DNA of 24,310 nucleotides from DASPJR01 sp035628505 (GTDB lineage: Bacteria; Planctomycetota; SZUA-567; H5-PLA8): NCBI GenBank assembly GCA_035628505.1, contig DASPJR010000023.1, forward strand, positions 1-24,310, given 5' to 3'. The position numbers and the translations under genes are program-made. The stretch's first letter is position 1. Each line of letters starts with the position of its first letter. Below are positions 1 to 6,556 of this stretch, one piece after another. The notes below the pieces were generated by a model. The model was not told the DNA's origin and ran no database searches. It worked only from the letters and a program-made list of their open reading frames with translations.

Positions 1-8
1 TAATATAG

Positions 9-50
9 CCTGGGGTGGAGCCCGGCTTTCGAGCCGGGCGCAGCCCCAGG
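9..50. repeat. Nested intergenic hairpin
   Basis: An outer 7-bp stem (CCTGGGG at 9-15 with CCCCAGG at 44-50) encloses an inner perfect 8-bp stem (GCCCGGCT at 20-27 with AGCCGGGC at 32-39) closed by a TTCG loop. There is no coding frame and no T-run, so this looks like a dispersed intergenic structural repeat rather than a terminator. Similar 'CCTGGGGTGGAG...CAGCCCCAGG' sequences are, from memory, common between planctomycete genes; that recollection needs a search to confirm. Confidence 0.6.
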
Positions 51-102
51 GACCGGTGCCCCCATGGCCTCTAAGGGTTGAAGGCCCGAACTAAAGTGCT
101 CT

Positions 103-133
103 ACATATACGACGGATGAATTTTTGATTTTGG
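103..133 (+). repeat. 31-bp leader motif, copy 1
   Basis: This begins ACATATACGACGGATGAA and ends TTTTGATTTTGG. It matches the copy at 298-328 at 30 of 31 positions, and a looser third copy lies at 685-710. Each copy is followed within about 30 bases by a tract with exact 10-bp periodicity but a different unit sequence, which suggests the motif and the array behave as one composite repeat. The function is unknown. Confidence 0.8.
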
Positions 134-140
134 AAGTCTA

Positions 141-250
141 GCTGTCGAAAAGCACTGAAATGAATCGAAATCGCCTCAAATGAATTGAAACGCACTCAAA
201 TCACCTGAAATGCACTCAAATGCATCGAAACGCACTCATCTGCACTGAAA
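141..250 (+). repeat. Decamer array 1 (phased AAA tracts)
   Basis: Eleven consecutive 10-bp units have a loose consensus NGCACTSAAA. Ten of the eleven end in AAA; the unit at 231-240 does not. Short A-tracts spaced at almost one helical turn are a known cause of intrinsic DNA curvature, so a bent-DNA segment is a fair inference. There are no unique spacers, so it is not a CRISPR array. Confidence 0.85.
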
Positions 251-297
251 CGCCGGATTGCCATTCCGAAATCTAACATCCGCAATCAGGAGCTTTC

Positions 298-328
298 ACA
301 TATACGACGGATGAAATTTTGATTTTGG
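298..328 (+). repeat. 31-bp leader motif, copy 2
   Basis: This is identical to the copy at 103-133 except for one A/T difference. It is followed directly by a short 10-bp-period tract with a GGGC core, unlike the AAA-ending units after copy 1. Confidence 0.8.
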
Positions 329-330
329 GA

Positions 331-370
331 CTCAAGGGCTCTTGAGGGCGTTACAGGGCGTTAGAGGGCT
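331..370 (+). repeat. Decamer array 2 (GGGC type)
   Basis: Four 10-bp units (CTCAAGGGCT, CTTGAGGGCG, TTACAGGGCG, TTAGAGGGCT) share the core AGGGC at the same phase. The unit sequence differs from arrays 1 and 3 although the leader motif upstream is nearly identical to copy 1. Confidence 0.65.
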
Positions 371-442
371 GATAACCTGACAAGTCGGAATGACCCTCTG
401 CCGCCCCGTTCCGGGGCTTACGGTTGCGGGGGGCGACGGGTT

Positions 443-490
443 CCCCGGGCTCGCGCCCGGGGCTACTATGCTGCCGCCCGCTTCGCGGGC
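443..490. repeat. Two adjacent GC hairpins
   Basis: A perfect 8-bp stem (CCCCGGGC at 443-450, GCCCGGGG at 455-462, loop TCGC) is followed by a 6-bp stem (GCCCGC at 476-481, GCGGGC at 485-490, loop TTC). No U-tract follows either. They resemble the GC-hairpin intergenic repeats common in planctomycete-type genomes. Their role is unknown. Confidence 0.55.
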
Positions 491-569
491 TACGGCACTC
501 TAAGAGCGCTACGTAGACAGGTTTGCTGATGACGGTCCACGATTGCGGACGGCTAACCCCTCACCCCAA

Positions 570-592
570 CCCTCTCCCGCAAGGGGAGAGGG
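570..592. repeat. CCCTCTCCC hairpin repeat
   Basis: A perfect 9-bp stem (CCCTCTCCC at 570-578, GGGAGAGGG at 584-592) with loop GCAAG sits in a 'CTCACCCCAACCCTCTCCC' context. That context is a very widespread bacterial intergenic repeat which, when translated, gives spurious 'HPNPLPQGER' peptides. The short frame through it should therefore not be annotated as a gene. Confidence 0.6.
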
Positions 593-684
593 AGCCGCGC
601 GCTCTGCCGAATGGCGATGATCGGACATTTCACGCGCCTTCCCGCGGGCGCACTGGCTCACGAGCCCCAGTGACGCAGTCCTTA

Positions 685-710
685 TCTATACAACGGATGA
701 AATATTGAAA
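685..710 (+). repeat. Leader motif, diverged copy 3
   Basis: The segment carries the TATAC-ACGGATGAAAT core of the copies at 103-133 and 298-328, then TATTGAAAT in place of TTTTGATTTT. A 10-bp-period array starts 11 bases later, repeating the leader-plus-array arrangement for the third time. Confidence 0.6.
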
Positions 711-720
711 TCGAACGTCC

Positions 721-820
721 AGTTGTGTTGAGTTGTCTCCAGTCGCGTTGAGTCGCGTTGAGTCGCGTTGAGTAGCGTTGAGTAGCGTTGAGTAGCGTTG
801 AGTCGCGTACAGTCGTGTCG
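721..820 (+). repeat. Decamer array 3 (AGTCGCGTTG)
   Basis: Ten consecutive 10-bp units: six central ones are AGTCGCGTTG or AGTAGCGTTG, and the end units are degenerate. Read on the other strand the unit is CGCGACTCAA, close to the CGCACTCAAA unit of array 1, so the two arrays look like opposite-strand relatives. The short minus-strand frame through this array encodes only repetitive NATQRDSTRL-type sequence and I do not treat it as a gene. From 821 to 964 I see nothing beyond the VOC gene's ribosome binding site. Confidence 0.85.
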
Positions 821-964
821 GGCTTACAGGAGTTAACAACTCAAACGGACGGCATCGGCTGATGACGTGCCACTCGCGAATTGAAAATTCGCGTTACATC
901 GTCCGCGGGGATTGTGCGCGGCGGAATCGGGCTTATCCTGTTTACCAGTACGGAGAACCTATCG

Positions 965-1447
965 ATGCCTCCTGTTCATATTCCCAAAGCAATTCCCGAC
1001 GGCATGAGCGGCGCTATTCCGATGCTCGCAATTCGTGGCGCGGCCCAGGCGCTCGACTTCTACAAAGCAGCCTTTGGCGCGACGGAAGTGATGCGGCTGA
1101 GCGAACCGTCAGGAAAAATCGGGCACGCTGAGATAAAGATCGGCGATGCGCTGATCATGCTCGCCGACGAATACCCGGGCTTCAACACCAGCCCGCAGAC
1201 GCTCAATGGCACCAGCGTGATCATCCATCTTTATGTCGCGGATGTGGATGCTGTCGCCGCGCGCGCGGTGCAGCCGGGCGCGAAAATAATCATTCCGGTG
1301 CAGAACCAGTTTTATGGCGACCGCACCTGCCGGCTGGCCGATCCGTTCGGTCATGTCTGGATTTTTTCCACGCACATCGAAGACGTGAGCGTGCAGGAGA
1401 TGCAGGCACGCTTTGATGCGATGATGAAGAGTGGAAGCGGCGCCTGA
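965..1447 (+). CDS. VOC family (PhnB/glyoxalase-like) protein
   Basis: This encodes a 160-aa vicinal-oxygen-chelate protein of the PhnB/glyoxalase-resistance type. The N-terminal betaalphabetabetabeta half has 'IPMLAIRGAAQALDFYKAAF' near residues 18-37, followed by GKIGHAEIKIGDALIML, with His54 as a candidate metal or substrate ligand. The second half has ADVDAVAARAVQPGAKI and the typical DPFGHVW motif (residues 126-132). Family members are small cytoplasmic dimers; some bind metals and many have no assigned substrate, so the reaction cannot be given. The frame is open upstream to 881, but ATG 965 is chosen because GGAG lies about ten bases before it and the family fold begins just inside. 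Its stop lies 29 bases before the next start, suggesting one operon with the N-demethylase-like gene. Confidence 0.85.
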   Translation: MPPVHIPKAIPDGMSGAIPMLAIRGAAQALDFYKAAFGATEVMRLSEPSGKIGHAEIKIGDALIMLADEYPGFNTSPQTLNGTSVIIHLYVADVDAVAARAVQPGAKIIIPVQNQFYGDRTCRLADPFGHVWIFSTHIEDVSVQEMQARFDAMMKSGSGA

Positions 1448-1476
1448 GCTTGACTCACGCCGCCCAGGACGCGTTG

Positions 1477-2361
1477 ATGCCCCTGCCACAGCCGCGCGAT
1501 TACGTTCCGTTCTCTGCCGGGCCCTTCCGCATGGCCATGGGCCTTCAGCCGCTCGCGCCGGAACAGTGGCTCGAACTGGACAGCAGCTATCCGCAGGAGC
1601 TTTCGCGCAAACAGAGTCTGCTCGCGCAGCAGCACGAAGCCGTATTCGCGGCAGAGCCCGGCAGCGCGTCCGGCGGCGCCGAAGTTCTGGAACTCGTTGC
1701 GAGTCATTTGGCGCAGCACCACTCTGAGTTTTTTTCGCGCGACGGATCAGTCGTCAGGAACGCACTCACGGGGGAGACGTGGGAACTCGGCAAGCTGAAC
1801 TGCCACCCGCTTGAAGCGGCGGCGCGGCTGGTACAGGAAGATCTTTGCCTGATGCAGGAACGCGGCGACGCGTACTGCCTCACGGCGGCGTGCGTCTGTT
1901 TTCCGTCGCGCTGGAAGCTGCGTGAAAAGATCGGCGCGCCGATGCGTGAGATTCATGCGCCGGTGCCGTTTTACGAAAAAATCGGCGCGGCCACGGACCG
2001 GTTCATGACGCTGCTCACGCCAGACAAGCCGGTGGGGCGCATCAACTGGAGCCTGCATGACAGCCCGGAACTTTTTCAGCCGGTGAAAGCGCCGCCCGCG
2101 GCGCCGGGGCCGATCACGGGCGAGAACGCAGGCGAGCGGCTGTGGCTGCGCGCCGAGCGCCAGACGCTGCGGCGCCTGCCAAGCAGCGGTGCGATCCTCT
2201 TTACGATTCGCACGTACGTCCGCCCCCTGTCTGATTTCTCATCGCCGCCGCGCGCACAGGATCTGGCCAGCGCGCTGCGGAATCTGCCAACAGAGACCGC
2301 CGCCTACAAAAGCGTTCTCGATTGCCGCGAGGCGGCGATCGGGTATCTGGAGCGGCAATGA
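1477..2361 (+). CDS. Heme-dependent oxidative N-demethylase-like protein (DUF3445)
   Basis: A 294-aa protein matching the heme-dependent oxidative N-demethylase alpha-subunit-like family (PF11927, formerly DUF3445). Support comes from the N-terminal PF..GPFRMAMGLQPL, the central EDLCLMQ, the block CVCFPSRWKLREKIG with IHAPVPFY, then RINWSLHD, and the C-terminal LWLRAERQTLRRLP and ILFTIRTYVRPL. Characterised relatives remove methyl groups oxidatively from small amines such as dimethylamine using heme; the substrate here is unknown. ATG 1477 has AGGA at 1466-1469, a better spaced site than for the in-frame TTG at 1450, which would add nine residues. It follows the VOC gene closely and converges on the minus-strand gene ending at 2381. 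Confidence 0.85.
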   Translation: MPLPQPRDYVPFSAGPFRMAMGLQPLAPEQWLELDSSYPQELSRKQSLLAQQHEAVFAAEPGSASGGAEVLELVASHLAQHHSEFFSRDGSVVRNALTGETWELGKLNCHPLEAAARLVQEDLCLMQERGDAYCLTAACVCFPSRWKLREKIGAPMREIHAPVPFYEKIGAATDRFMTLLTPDKPVGRINWSLHDSPELFQPVKAPPAAPGPITGENAGERLWLRAERQTLRRLPSSGAILFTIRTYVRPLSDFSSPPRAQDLASALRNLPTETAAYKSVLDCREAAIGYLERQ

Positions 2362-2380
2362 TCGGTGGACGCGGAAGATC

Positions 2381-3115
2381 TTAGCGTTCGATGTAGCCCG
2401 TCTTGATGCGCCGGTCCTTCTCGGACAACGGTTGCAGGCCTTCCGCAATGGCGACATCCGTGACGACGGCTTCAAATAGTTTCATGTACGCGCGGCCGGC
2501 CTGCTCGCGCGAAGTGATACTCTGCGGTGCGGAGAAAATAAACATCGAACTGACTCTCCAGTTTTCAGGATCGGTTTCCACGCGCAGCTCAGACCGCCTG
2601 ATGAGGGCAAGCTCGTCGCCAGTGAGTAGATTTTTATAGCGCGCCCCGAACGATTCGTCCGAGAAATCCAGCGTCAGCGCGCGCTTGCAGTGCGACATGG
2701 ACTCCGTCGGGAGCTGCTTTTCGAAACTCGCGTCAAACACGCCAACCGTTCGCCGCGCGTTATCGAGAAAAACACCGGACCAGCCCGCGGCGCCGACGAA
2801 GAGCACGAAGATCAAAAGCCTGCCAAGTGAATAGCGCCGCACAGAGGTCAGCCAGAGCAGGCCGAATATGCCGGCGACGATCATTAAAAATACTGAAAGC
2901 GTAGTCGAGCCTGGCTGAGTCGCGAAGTGTATGACAGCTCCCGACTGCGCCGAAGCAAAACTGTAATGGCAATAGAATTGTGAGTCGAAGGCGCGCTGGC
3001 GCAGCGGCAGGAAAAACCCGAAGAGTAAAAAGGCGAGCAATACCGAACAGCCGATGCGTGTGATCAGTGACGGCTTTGCTTCTCTTGATTCCAATGGGCG
3101 ATTCAAACGAGACAC
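2381..3115 (-). CDS. Hypothetical membrane protein, about three TM helices
   Basis: I do not recognise this family. Hydrophobic segments are seen at IGCSVLLAFLLFGFFLPL near the N-terminus, then STTLSVFLMIVAGIFGLLWL, then LLIFVLFVGAAGWSGVFL. After these comes a soluble ~140-residue C-terminal part with EKQLPTESMSHCKRAL, GARYKNLLTGDELALIRRSE and SREQAGRAYMKLFEAVV. The start is uncertain. The frame extends to a TTG at 3223, but that would run translation through the terminator hairpin at 3176-3202, so GTG 3115 (or TTG 3106) is more plausible; neither has an obvious ribosome binding site. The gene lies 19 bases from the convergent N-demethylase-like gene and downstream of the EF-hand gene's terminator, so it probably has its own promoter. 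Confidence 0.6.
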   Translation of the reverse strand: MSRLNRPLESREAKPSLITRIGCSVLLAFLLFGFFLPLRQRAFDSQFYCHYSFASAQSGAVIHFATQPGSTTLSVFLMIVAGIFGLLWLTSVRRYSLGRLLIFVLFVGAAGWSGVFLDNARRTVGVFDASFEKQLPTESMSHCKRALTLDFSDESFGARYKNLLTGDELALIRRSELRVETDPENWRVSSMFIFSAPQSITSREQAGRAYMKLFEAVVTDVAIAEGLQPLSEKDRRIKTGYIER

Positions 3116-3175
3116 TCGTTGATTATGGAAGACTGATGCAGCCGCGTACGATAAGTGTTTACCATCAGAATGCAA

Positions 3176-3202
3176 AAGAACCCGCGAACATCGCGGGTTC
3201 TT
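3176..3202 (-). terminator. Rho-independent terminator of the EF-hand gene
   Basis: A perfect 12-bp stem (AAGAACCCGCGA with TCGCGGGTTCTT) has a three-base loop. On the minus strand it is followed by TTGC after the stem's own terminal TT, giving a short T-run. It lies 33 bases past the stop of the minus-strand EF-hand gene. The plus strand has no T-run, so it acts on minus-strand transcription. Confidence 0.85.
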
Positions 3203-3235
3203 GGCTTGTACTGTTTTCGTCAAGCGAGCTGGCGA

Positions 3236-3814
3236 TTATTTTGCGCCGTTGCGATTTCCACCGCCCGGGCCACCACTGGGCCGGCCGCCGCCTTGTCCGC
3301 CGCCTTGGCCACCGCCCTGTCCGCCGCCACCGCCCGGCCGGCCGCCACCCTGGCCGCCATTTCCGCCGCCTTCACCTTCACCGCCGGGTCCGCCCTGGCC
3401 CTGGCCGCGGGGAGGCGGCAGCTGAAACTCCTGGAGCGTCACGGAACCGTCGCCGTTTGCATCCATGCGCTTGAAAACTTCTTCTCGGCTGGGCGCGCCC
3501 GCAGGCGGTTCATGCGGCGGCTTGTGATTGCTGAACTCTTCAGCGCTGATCTTGCCATCGCTGTTGGTGTCGACCTTCTTGAAAATCTCCTCCTTCGATG
3601 GGCGCTGCCGGCCGCCGCCACCGGTCTGGCCGCCGCCACCTTGTCCACCTCCCTGTCCGCCACCCTGTCCGCCGCCCTGCGCACCGCCCGGGCCTCCACC
3701 TCCGCCCCCTTTGCCCTGGCCGCCGCCACCACCACCCTGGCCGGCAAAGGCTAGACTGCTCACAAGCAGCAGCGCGAGTGCGGTCATCCAGGAAGCTTTG
3801 TTGGATCTGATCAT
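3236..3814 (-). CDS. Secreted glycine-rich EF-hand protein
   Basis: A 192-aa exported protein. Residues 1-24 form a Sec signal peptide (MIRSNKASW, hydrophobic core, cleavage after SLAFA). Residues 25-69 are almost pure Gly/Gln. Two canonical 12-residue EF-hand calcium loops follow: DTNSDGKISAEE at 82-93 and DANGDGSVTLQE at 118-129, joined by a Pro/His-rich linker (HKPPHEPPAGAPS). Residues 136-192 are again Gly/Gln/Pro-rich. A calcium-responsive envelope or matrix protein is a reasonable inference; no enzymatic domain is visible. The start is firm: AAAGGA precedes ATG 3814 at good spacing. It is divergent from the ECF sigma gene across a 150-bp region that must hold both promoters, so it could be a target of that sigma factor, though nothing in the sequence proves it. 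Confidence 0.85.
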   Translation of the reverse strand: MIRSNKASWMTALALLLVSSLAFAGQGGGGGGQGKGGGGGGPGGAQGGGQGGGQGGGQGGGGQTGGGGRQRPSKEEIFKKVDTNSDGKISAEEFSNHKPPHEPPAGAPSREEVFKRMDANGDGSVTLQEFQLPPPRGQGQGGPGGEGEGGGNGGQGGGRPGGGGGQGGGQGGGQGGGRPSGGPGGGNRNGAK

Positions 3815-3952
3815 TTTGGCATCCTTTCAAGAGACGCTTTTGATTATTGTCCTGGTATTGTAAACGCAAGCCGGGGAATACTGTACACTTACTTTCTGCG
3901 CATTTTCGTAGATTGTGTGTGACGAAACGCCAGCGGCGGCACCTCACCTATG

Positions 3953-3959
3953 AAGGAGG
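3953..3959 (+). promoter_or_regulatory. Strong RBS that decides the sigma-factor start
   Basis: AAGGAGG lies five bases before GTG 3965. The upstream in-frame ATG at 3950 overlaps this site and has no Shine-Dalgarno of its own, so GTG 3965 is the better start. Confidence 0.75.
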
Positions 3960-3964
3960 CCTCT

Positions 3965-4531
3965 GTGCCTGACGAAGCCAAACTCATTCAGGATGCCGCA
4001 GCCGGGTCGGTGGAAGCCTTTTCCGAACTGGTCCTTCTGCACCAGGGACGCGTGCGCGCTTACCTCGGCCGGTACGTGCGTGATGCCGCCACGGCCGATG
4101 ACCTCGCGCAGGAAGTCTTCCTTGCCGCGTACCGCACGCTGAATACCTACAGCGGCTCGTCCACGCTGGGCGTGTGGCTGATCGGCATCGCGCGCAACCG
4201 CGCGCTGACATTCCTGCGCGATGAATCGCGCCGCAAGACGCGCGAATCCGGCCGCTTCGAAGCGCAGATGGTCGAATGGAGGATCGAGCAGGCCGAGGCG
4301 CAAGACGAGAAGCTCAGCAACCGCGAAATCACGGCGCTGGAAGCGTGCGTGAAAACGCTTCCCGAGCACAGCAGCAAGCTGGTCAGCGAGTACTATTTCA
4401 AGGCGCGCAATCTCGTCGATATCGCAAAGGAGCTCGGCCGCAAAGAGAGCGCCGTGCGCATGAATTTGCTGCGCGTGCGCCACGCGCTGAAAGACTGCAT
4501 CGAAAACCGCCTGCTTTCGGGAGGCGCGTAG
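3965..4531 (+). CDS. ECF-type RNA polymerase sigma factor
   Basis: A 188-aa sigma-70 family protein of the extracytoplasmic-function class. Region 2 spans roughly residues 10-85, with FSELVLLHQGRVRAYLGRYV, the core-binding motif DDLAQEVFLAAYRTL and VWLIGIARNRALTFLRDE. Region 4 spans roughly residues 125-180, with ALEACVKTLPEHSSKLVSEY and the helix-turn-helix LVDIAKELGRKESAVRMNLL. GTG 3965 is used because of the AAGGAGG at 3953-3959. The next gene encodes a FecR-WD40 transmembrane protein, the usual partner position for a regulator of such sigma factors. In the inferred ancestral arrangement the sigma stop TAG and the partner's ATG were three bases apart; an inserted repeat now separates them by 186 bases. 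Confidence 0.93.
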   Translation: MPDEAKLIQDAAAGSVEAFSELVLLHQGRVRAYLGRYVRDAATADDLAQEVFLAAYRTLNTYSGSSTLGVWLIGIARNRALTFLRDESRRKTRESGRFEAQMVEWRIEQAEAQDEKLSNREITALEACVKTLPEHSSKLVSEYYFKARNLVDIAKELGRKESAVRMNLLRVRHALKDCIENRLLSGGA

Positions 4532-4720
4532 ACGATGCGGCTAACTGCTATTCGCCAAGGACGCCAAGGCGCCAAGAACGCCAGGAGATTTGGACAGGAA
4601 CCTCGGAGCGACTTGCGGCAAAAGTACATTCAAGAAGTCCTCCGTGTCCTCTGTGACCTCCCTGCCTCCGTGTTGCAGTCGTGTTCCGTACGCTTCGCAA
4701 GAGGAGGCGCGTAGACGATG
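4520..4720. mobile_element. MITE-like insertion with 18-bp target duplication
   Basis: The sequence GGAGGCGCGTAGACGATG occurs exactly at 4520-4537 and again at 4703-4720. The 165 bases between contain CGCCAAGGACGCCAAGGCGCCAAG and CCTCCGTGTCCTCTGTGACC type segments, which I recall as a dispersed non-coding repeat in several phyla. The simplest reading is insertion of a short element with duplication of an 18-bp target. No terminal inverted repeat or transposase is visible, so the mechanism is unknown. The duplicated target carries a Shine-Dalgarno (GGAGG), the sigma stop codon TAG and the next gene's ATG, so both genes remain intact. Confidence 0.7.
4535..4714 (+). other. 59-codon frame through the inserted element
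   Basis: From the first copy of the duplicated ATG (4535) the frame stays open across the whole insertion and stops at the duplicated TAG (4712-4714), four bases before the FecR-WD40 start. The insertion length, 183, is divisible by three. The peptide (MRLTAIRQGRQGAKNARRF...) is basic and matches nothing I know. It may be a by-product, or it could carry ribosomes to the downstream start as a coupling leader. It is not claimed as a functional gene. Confidence 0.35.
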
Positions 4721-6556
4721 GACCGCGACGCGTTGCGCGAGCTCTGGTCACGCCGCCTGCATGGCGAGGCGCTTTCGCCGCCGGATGAAGCGGCGTTGCT
4801 GGAGGCGCTTGAGTCCGATCGCGAGCTGCGCGAAGAATTCCTGCGTGACGAACAGCTCGACGGAAGCTTAAGCGCGCTCGGCCGCAGCAGAGAAGACGCG
4901 GCCGCTTTTGCGCAGGAGTTCTCGGACCGCATTCGCGTCGAAGGCGATGCCAAGCGTTTTGCCAGCCGCATTCGGCGCAGCGTTCAAGCCGATGTCGTGA
5001 AGACCGCGCCGAAAAGCGAGCGGCCCAGCGGGATTTCGTCTCGCACGCGCACGTCGCACCGCTCAATCCGCCTAAAGCCGCGCAAGCGCGCGTGGCTCTG
5101 GCCGCTGGCGGCTGCGGCGAGCGTGGCGCTGATCGCGGGCGCGGCCGCATGGAGGTCGCTTCATGCGCCGCCGCCCGAAGTCGCTCAGCCCGCGCAGGGA
5201 AACGTCCAGCCGCAGATCGTCGCGCAGATTACCGCGCTGAGCGGCGCGGTCACTATTACAACCCAGACGAGTCTTTCCACCGCGCGCCCCGGTGCCGAAG
5301 TCGCTGACGGTAATGGCATCGCGGTTAAGGATGGTGCAAGCGTAACTCTGAAGCTCGCTGACGGTTCGATGCTGGACCTGTCCAGCGCGTCGAACATCGC
5401 GCACATTCGCAATGCAGACGGGATCCTGCTCGCCGGGGTTACCGGAACGCTTCGCGCCAAAGCGGCGAAGCAGGCGCCAGGCCAGGCGCTGCGCATCGAA
5501 ACGGCGAATGCTGAAGTCAGAATTCTCGGCACCGAATTCAAACTCGTCTCGGGCACCAGCGGCGACCGGCTGGAAGTGCGCGAAGGAAGCGTGCGATTCA
5601 TCCGCAAAGCCGACGGCGCGAGCATCGACGTGGCCGAAGGCACTTATGCCGTAGTCGCGCCGGGCGTGGAGCTGGCCGCAAAGCCGCTCGGCAAACCGCT
5701 CGGGCCGGTCGTGAACGTCAACGTGCCGACGGATGCGGTTGCGTATCTGCCCGATGGACAGCGCCTGCTCGCCGGCTGCCACGATGGCGCGCATGTGTGG
5801 GATCTTGCCAGCGGCGAGAAAACTCATCTCAAGGGCCACACCGACCGCGTCCGGTCGGTCGCCATTTCGCGGAATAACGAGTTTATCGCGACGGGAAGCT
5901 GGGATCACACGGTCAAAATCTGGAACGCGGCGACGCTGAAGGAAACGCACACGCTGCGCGGCCACAAGCATCAGGTCTGGGCCGTGGCGTTTTCGCCGGA
6001 TGGCCGCACGCTGGCGTCTGCGTCGTTCGACAAAACAATCCGGCTCTGGGATCCGGCTACCGGAAAAGAGAAGCGCAATATCGATCCGGCGATCAGTGAA
6101 GTGCTGGCGCTGGCGTACTCGCCGGATGGCAGGTATCTGGCCGCCGGCGGAACGGGATCGATCATCAAGCTCTTCGACGCGAGGACAATGAAAGAGCTCC
6201 GCACGCTGCGCGGCCACACAAGCGTGATTCTGTCGCTCGCGTTTTCGCCGGACTCGACGCTTCTGGCCAGCGGCAGCCAGGATAAGACGATCCGGCTGTG
6301 GGATGTCGCGAGCGGCCAGACACGCCGGACGCTCAGCGGCCACACAGCTGACGTGCGCGGGCTGGCGTTCGAAGGCACGGGTTCGCGGCTGCTTTCGGCG
6401 AGCGTCGATCAGAGCGTGCGGCTATGGAACGTGGCATCCGGCGCGGAGCTGAAAAACTTCAGCGGCCACAGCGGCTGGGTGAGTTCCGTGAGCGTGGCGC
6501 CGGGCGGCAGCACCTTCGTCACCAGCAGCTACGACGGCACAATCCGGCAGTGGTGA
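4718..6556 (+). CDS. FecR-domain / WD40 transmembrane regulator
   Basis: A 612-aa protein. Residues 1-90 are cytoplasmic and acidic/helical (DALRELWSRRLHGEALSPPDEAAL...), resembling an anti-sigma interaction region. A basic stretch (RLKPRKRAW) leads into one TM helix at about 126-145. A FecR-type domain follows at about 165-320 (SGAVTITTQ, GASVTLKLADGSMLDLSSAS, LRIETANAEVRILGTEFKLV, VREGSVRFI). Residues about 325-612 hold seven WD40 repeats, which would close one beta-propeller; clear units read VAFSPDGRTLASASFDKTIR and LAFSPDSTLLASGSQDKTIR, and the chain ends at the final W. The propeller is predicted outside the cytoplasm. ATG 4718 has GGAGG ten bases upstream. By position it is probably the membrane regulator of the sigma factor at 3965-4531, passing on an envelope signal; this is inferred from arrangement. 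Confidence 0.9.
   Translation: MDRDALRELWSRRLHGEALSPPDEAALLEALESDRELREEFLRDEQLDGSLSALGRSREDAAAFAQEFSDRIRVEGDAKRFASRIRRSVQADVVKTAPKSERPSGISSRTRTSHRSIRLKPRKRAWLWPLAAAASVALIAGAAAWRSLHAPPPEVAQPAQGNVQPQIVAQITALSGAVTITTQTSLSTARPGAEVADGNGIAVKDGASVTLKLADGSMLDLSSASNIAHIRNADGILLAGVTGTLRAKAAKQAPGQALRIETANAEVRILGTEFKLVSGTSGDRLEVREGSVRFIRKADGASIDVAEGTYAVVAPGVELAAKPLGKPLGPVVNVNVPTDAVAYLPDGQRLLAGCHDGAHVWDLASGEKTHLKGHTDRVRSVAISRNNEFIATGSWDHTVKIWNAATLKETHTLRGHKHQVWAVAFSPDGRTLASASFDKTIRLWDPATGKEKRNIDPAISEVLALAYSPDGRYLAAGGTGSIIKLFDARTMKELRTLRGHTSVILSLAFSPDSTLLASGSQDKTIRLWDVASGQTRRTLSGHTADVRGLAFEGTGSRLLSASVDQSVRLWNVASGAELKNFSGHSGWVSSVSVAPGGSTFVTSSYDGTIRQW

Noticed and set aside
141..820. Possible CRISPR arrays in the periodic DNA
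   Set aside because: The period is 10 bp with no spacers and no 25-37 bp repeats, and no cas genes are present.
523..839. Short frames across the left intergenic repeats (HPNPLPQGER-type and NATQRDSTRL-type peptides)
   Set aside because: They are direct translations of hairpin or decamer repeats and have no start signals or domain features.
3115..3223. Longer N-terminus of the minus-strand membrane protein from TTG 3223
   Set aside because: The extension would be encoded by the neighbouring gene's terminator hairpin and is hydrophilic sequence without a ribosome binding site.
3155..3947. Long Pro/Ala- or Arg-rich frames opposite or out of frame with the EF-hand gene
   Set aside because: They arise from the GGX codon bias of the minus-strand Gly-rich gene, which has a signal peptide, EF-hands, ribosome binding site and terminator in its own frame.
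5072..6343. A 423-codon open frame antisense to the FecR-WD40 gene
   Set aside because: It is a shadow of repetitive GC-rich WD40 coding; composition is Arg/Ala-rich and no domain is visible, while the plus frame is clearly the real gene.
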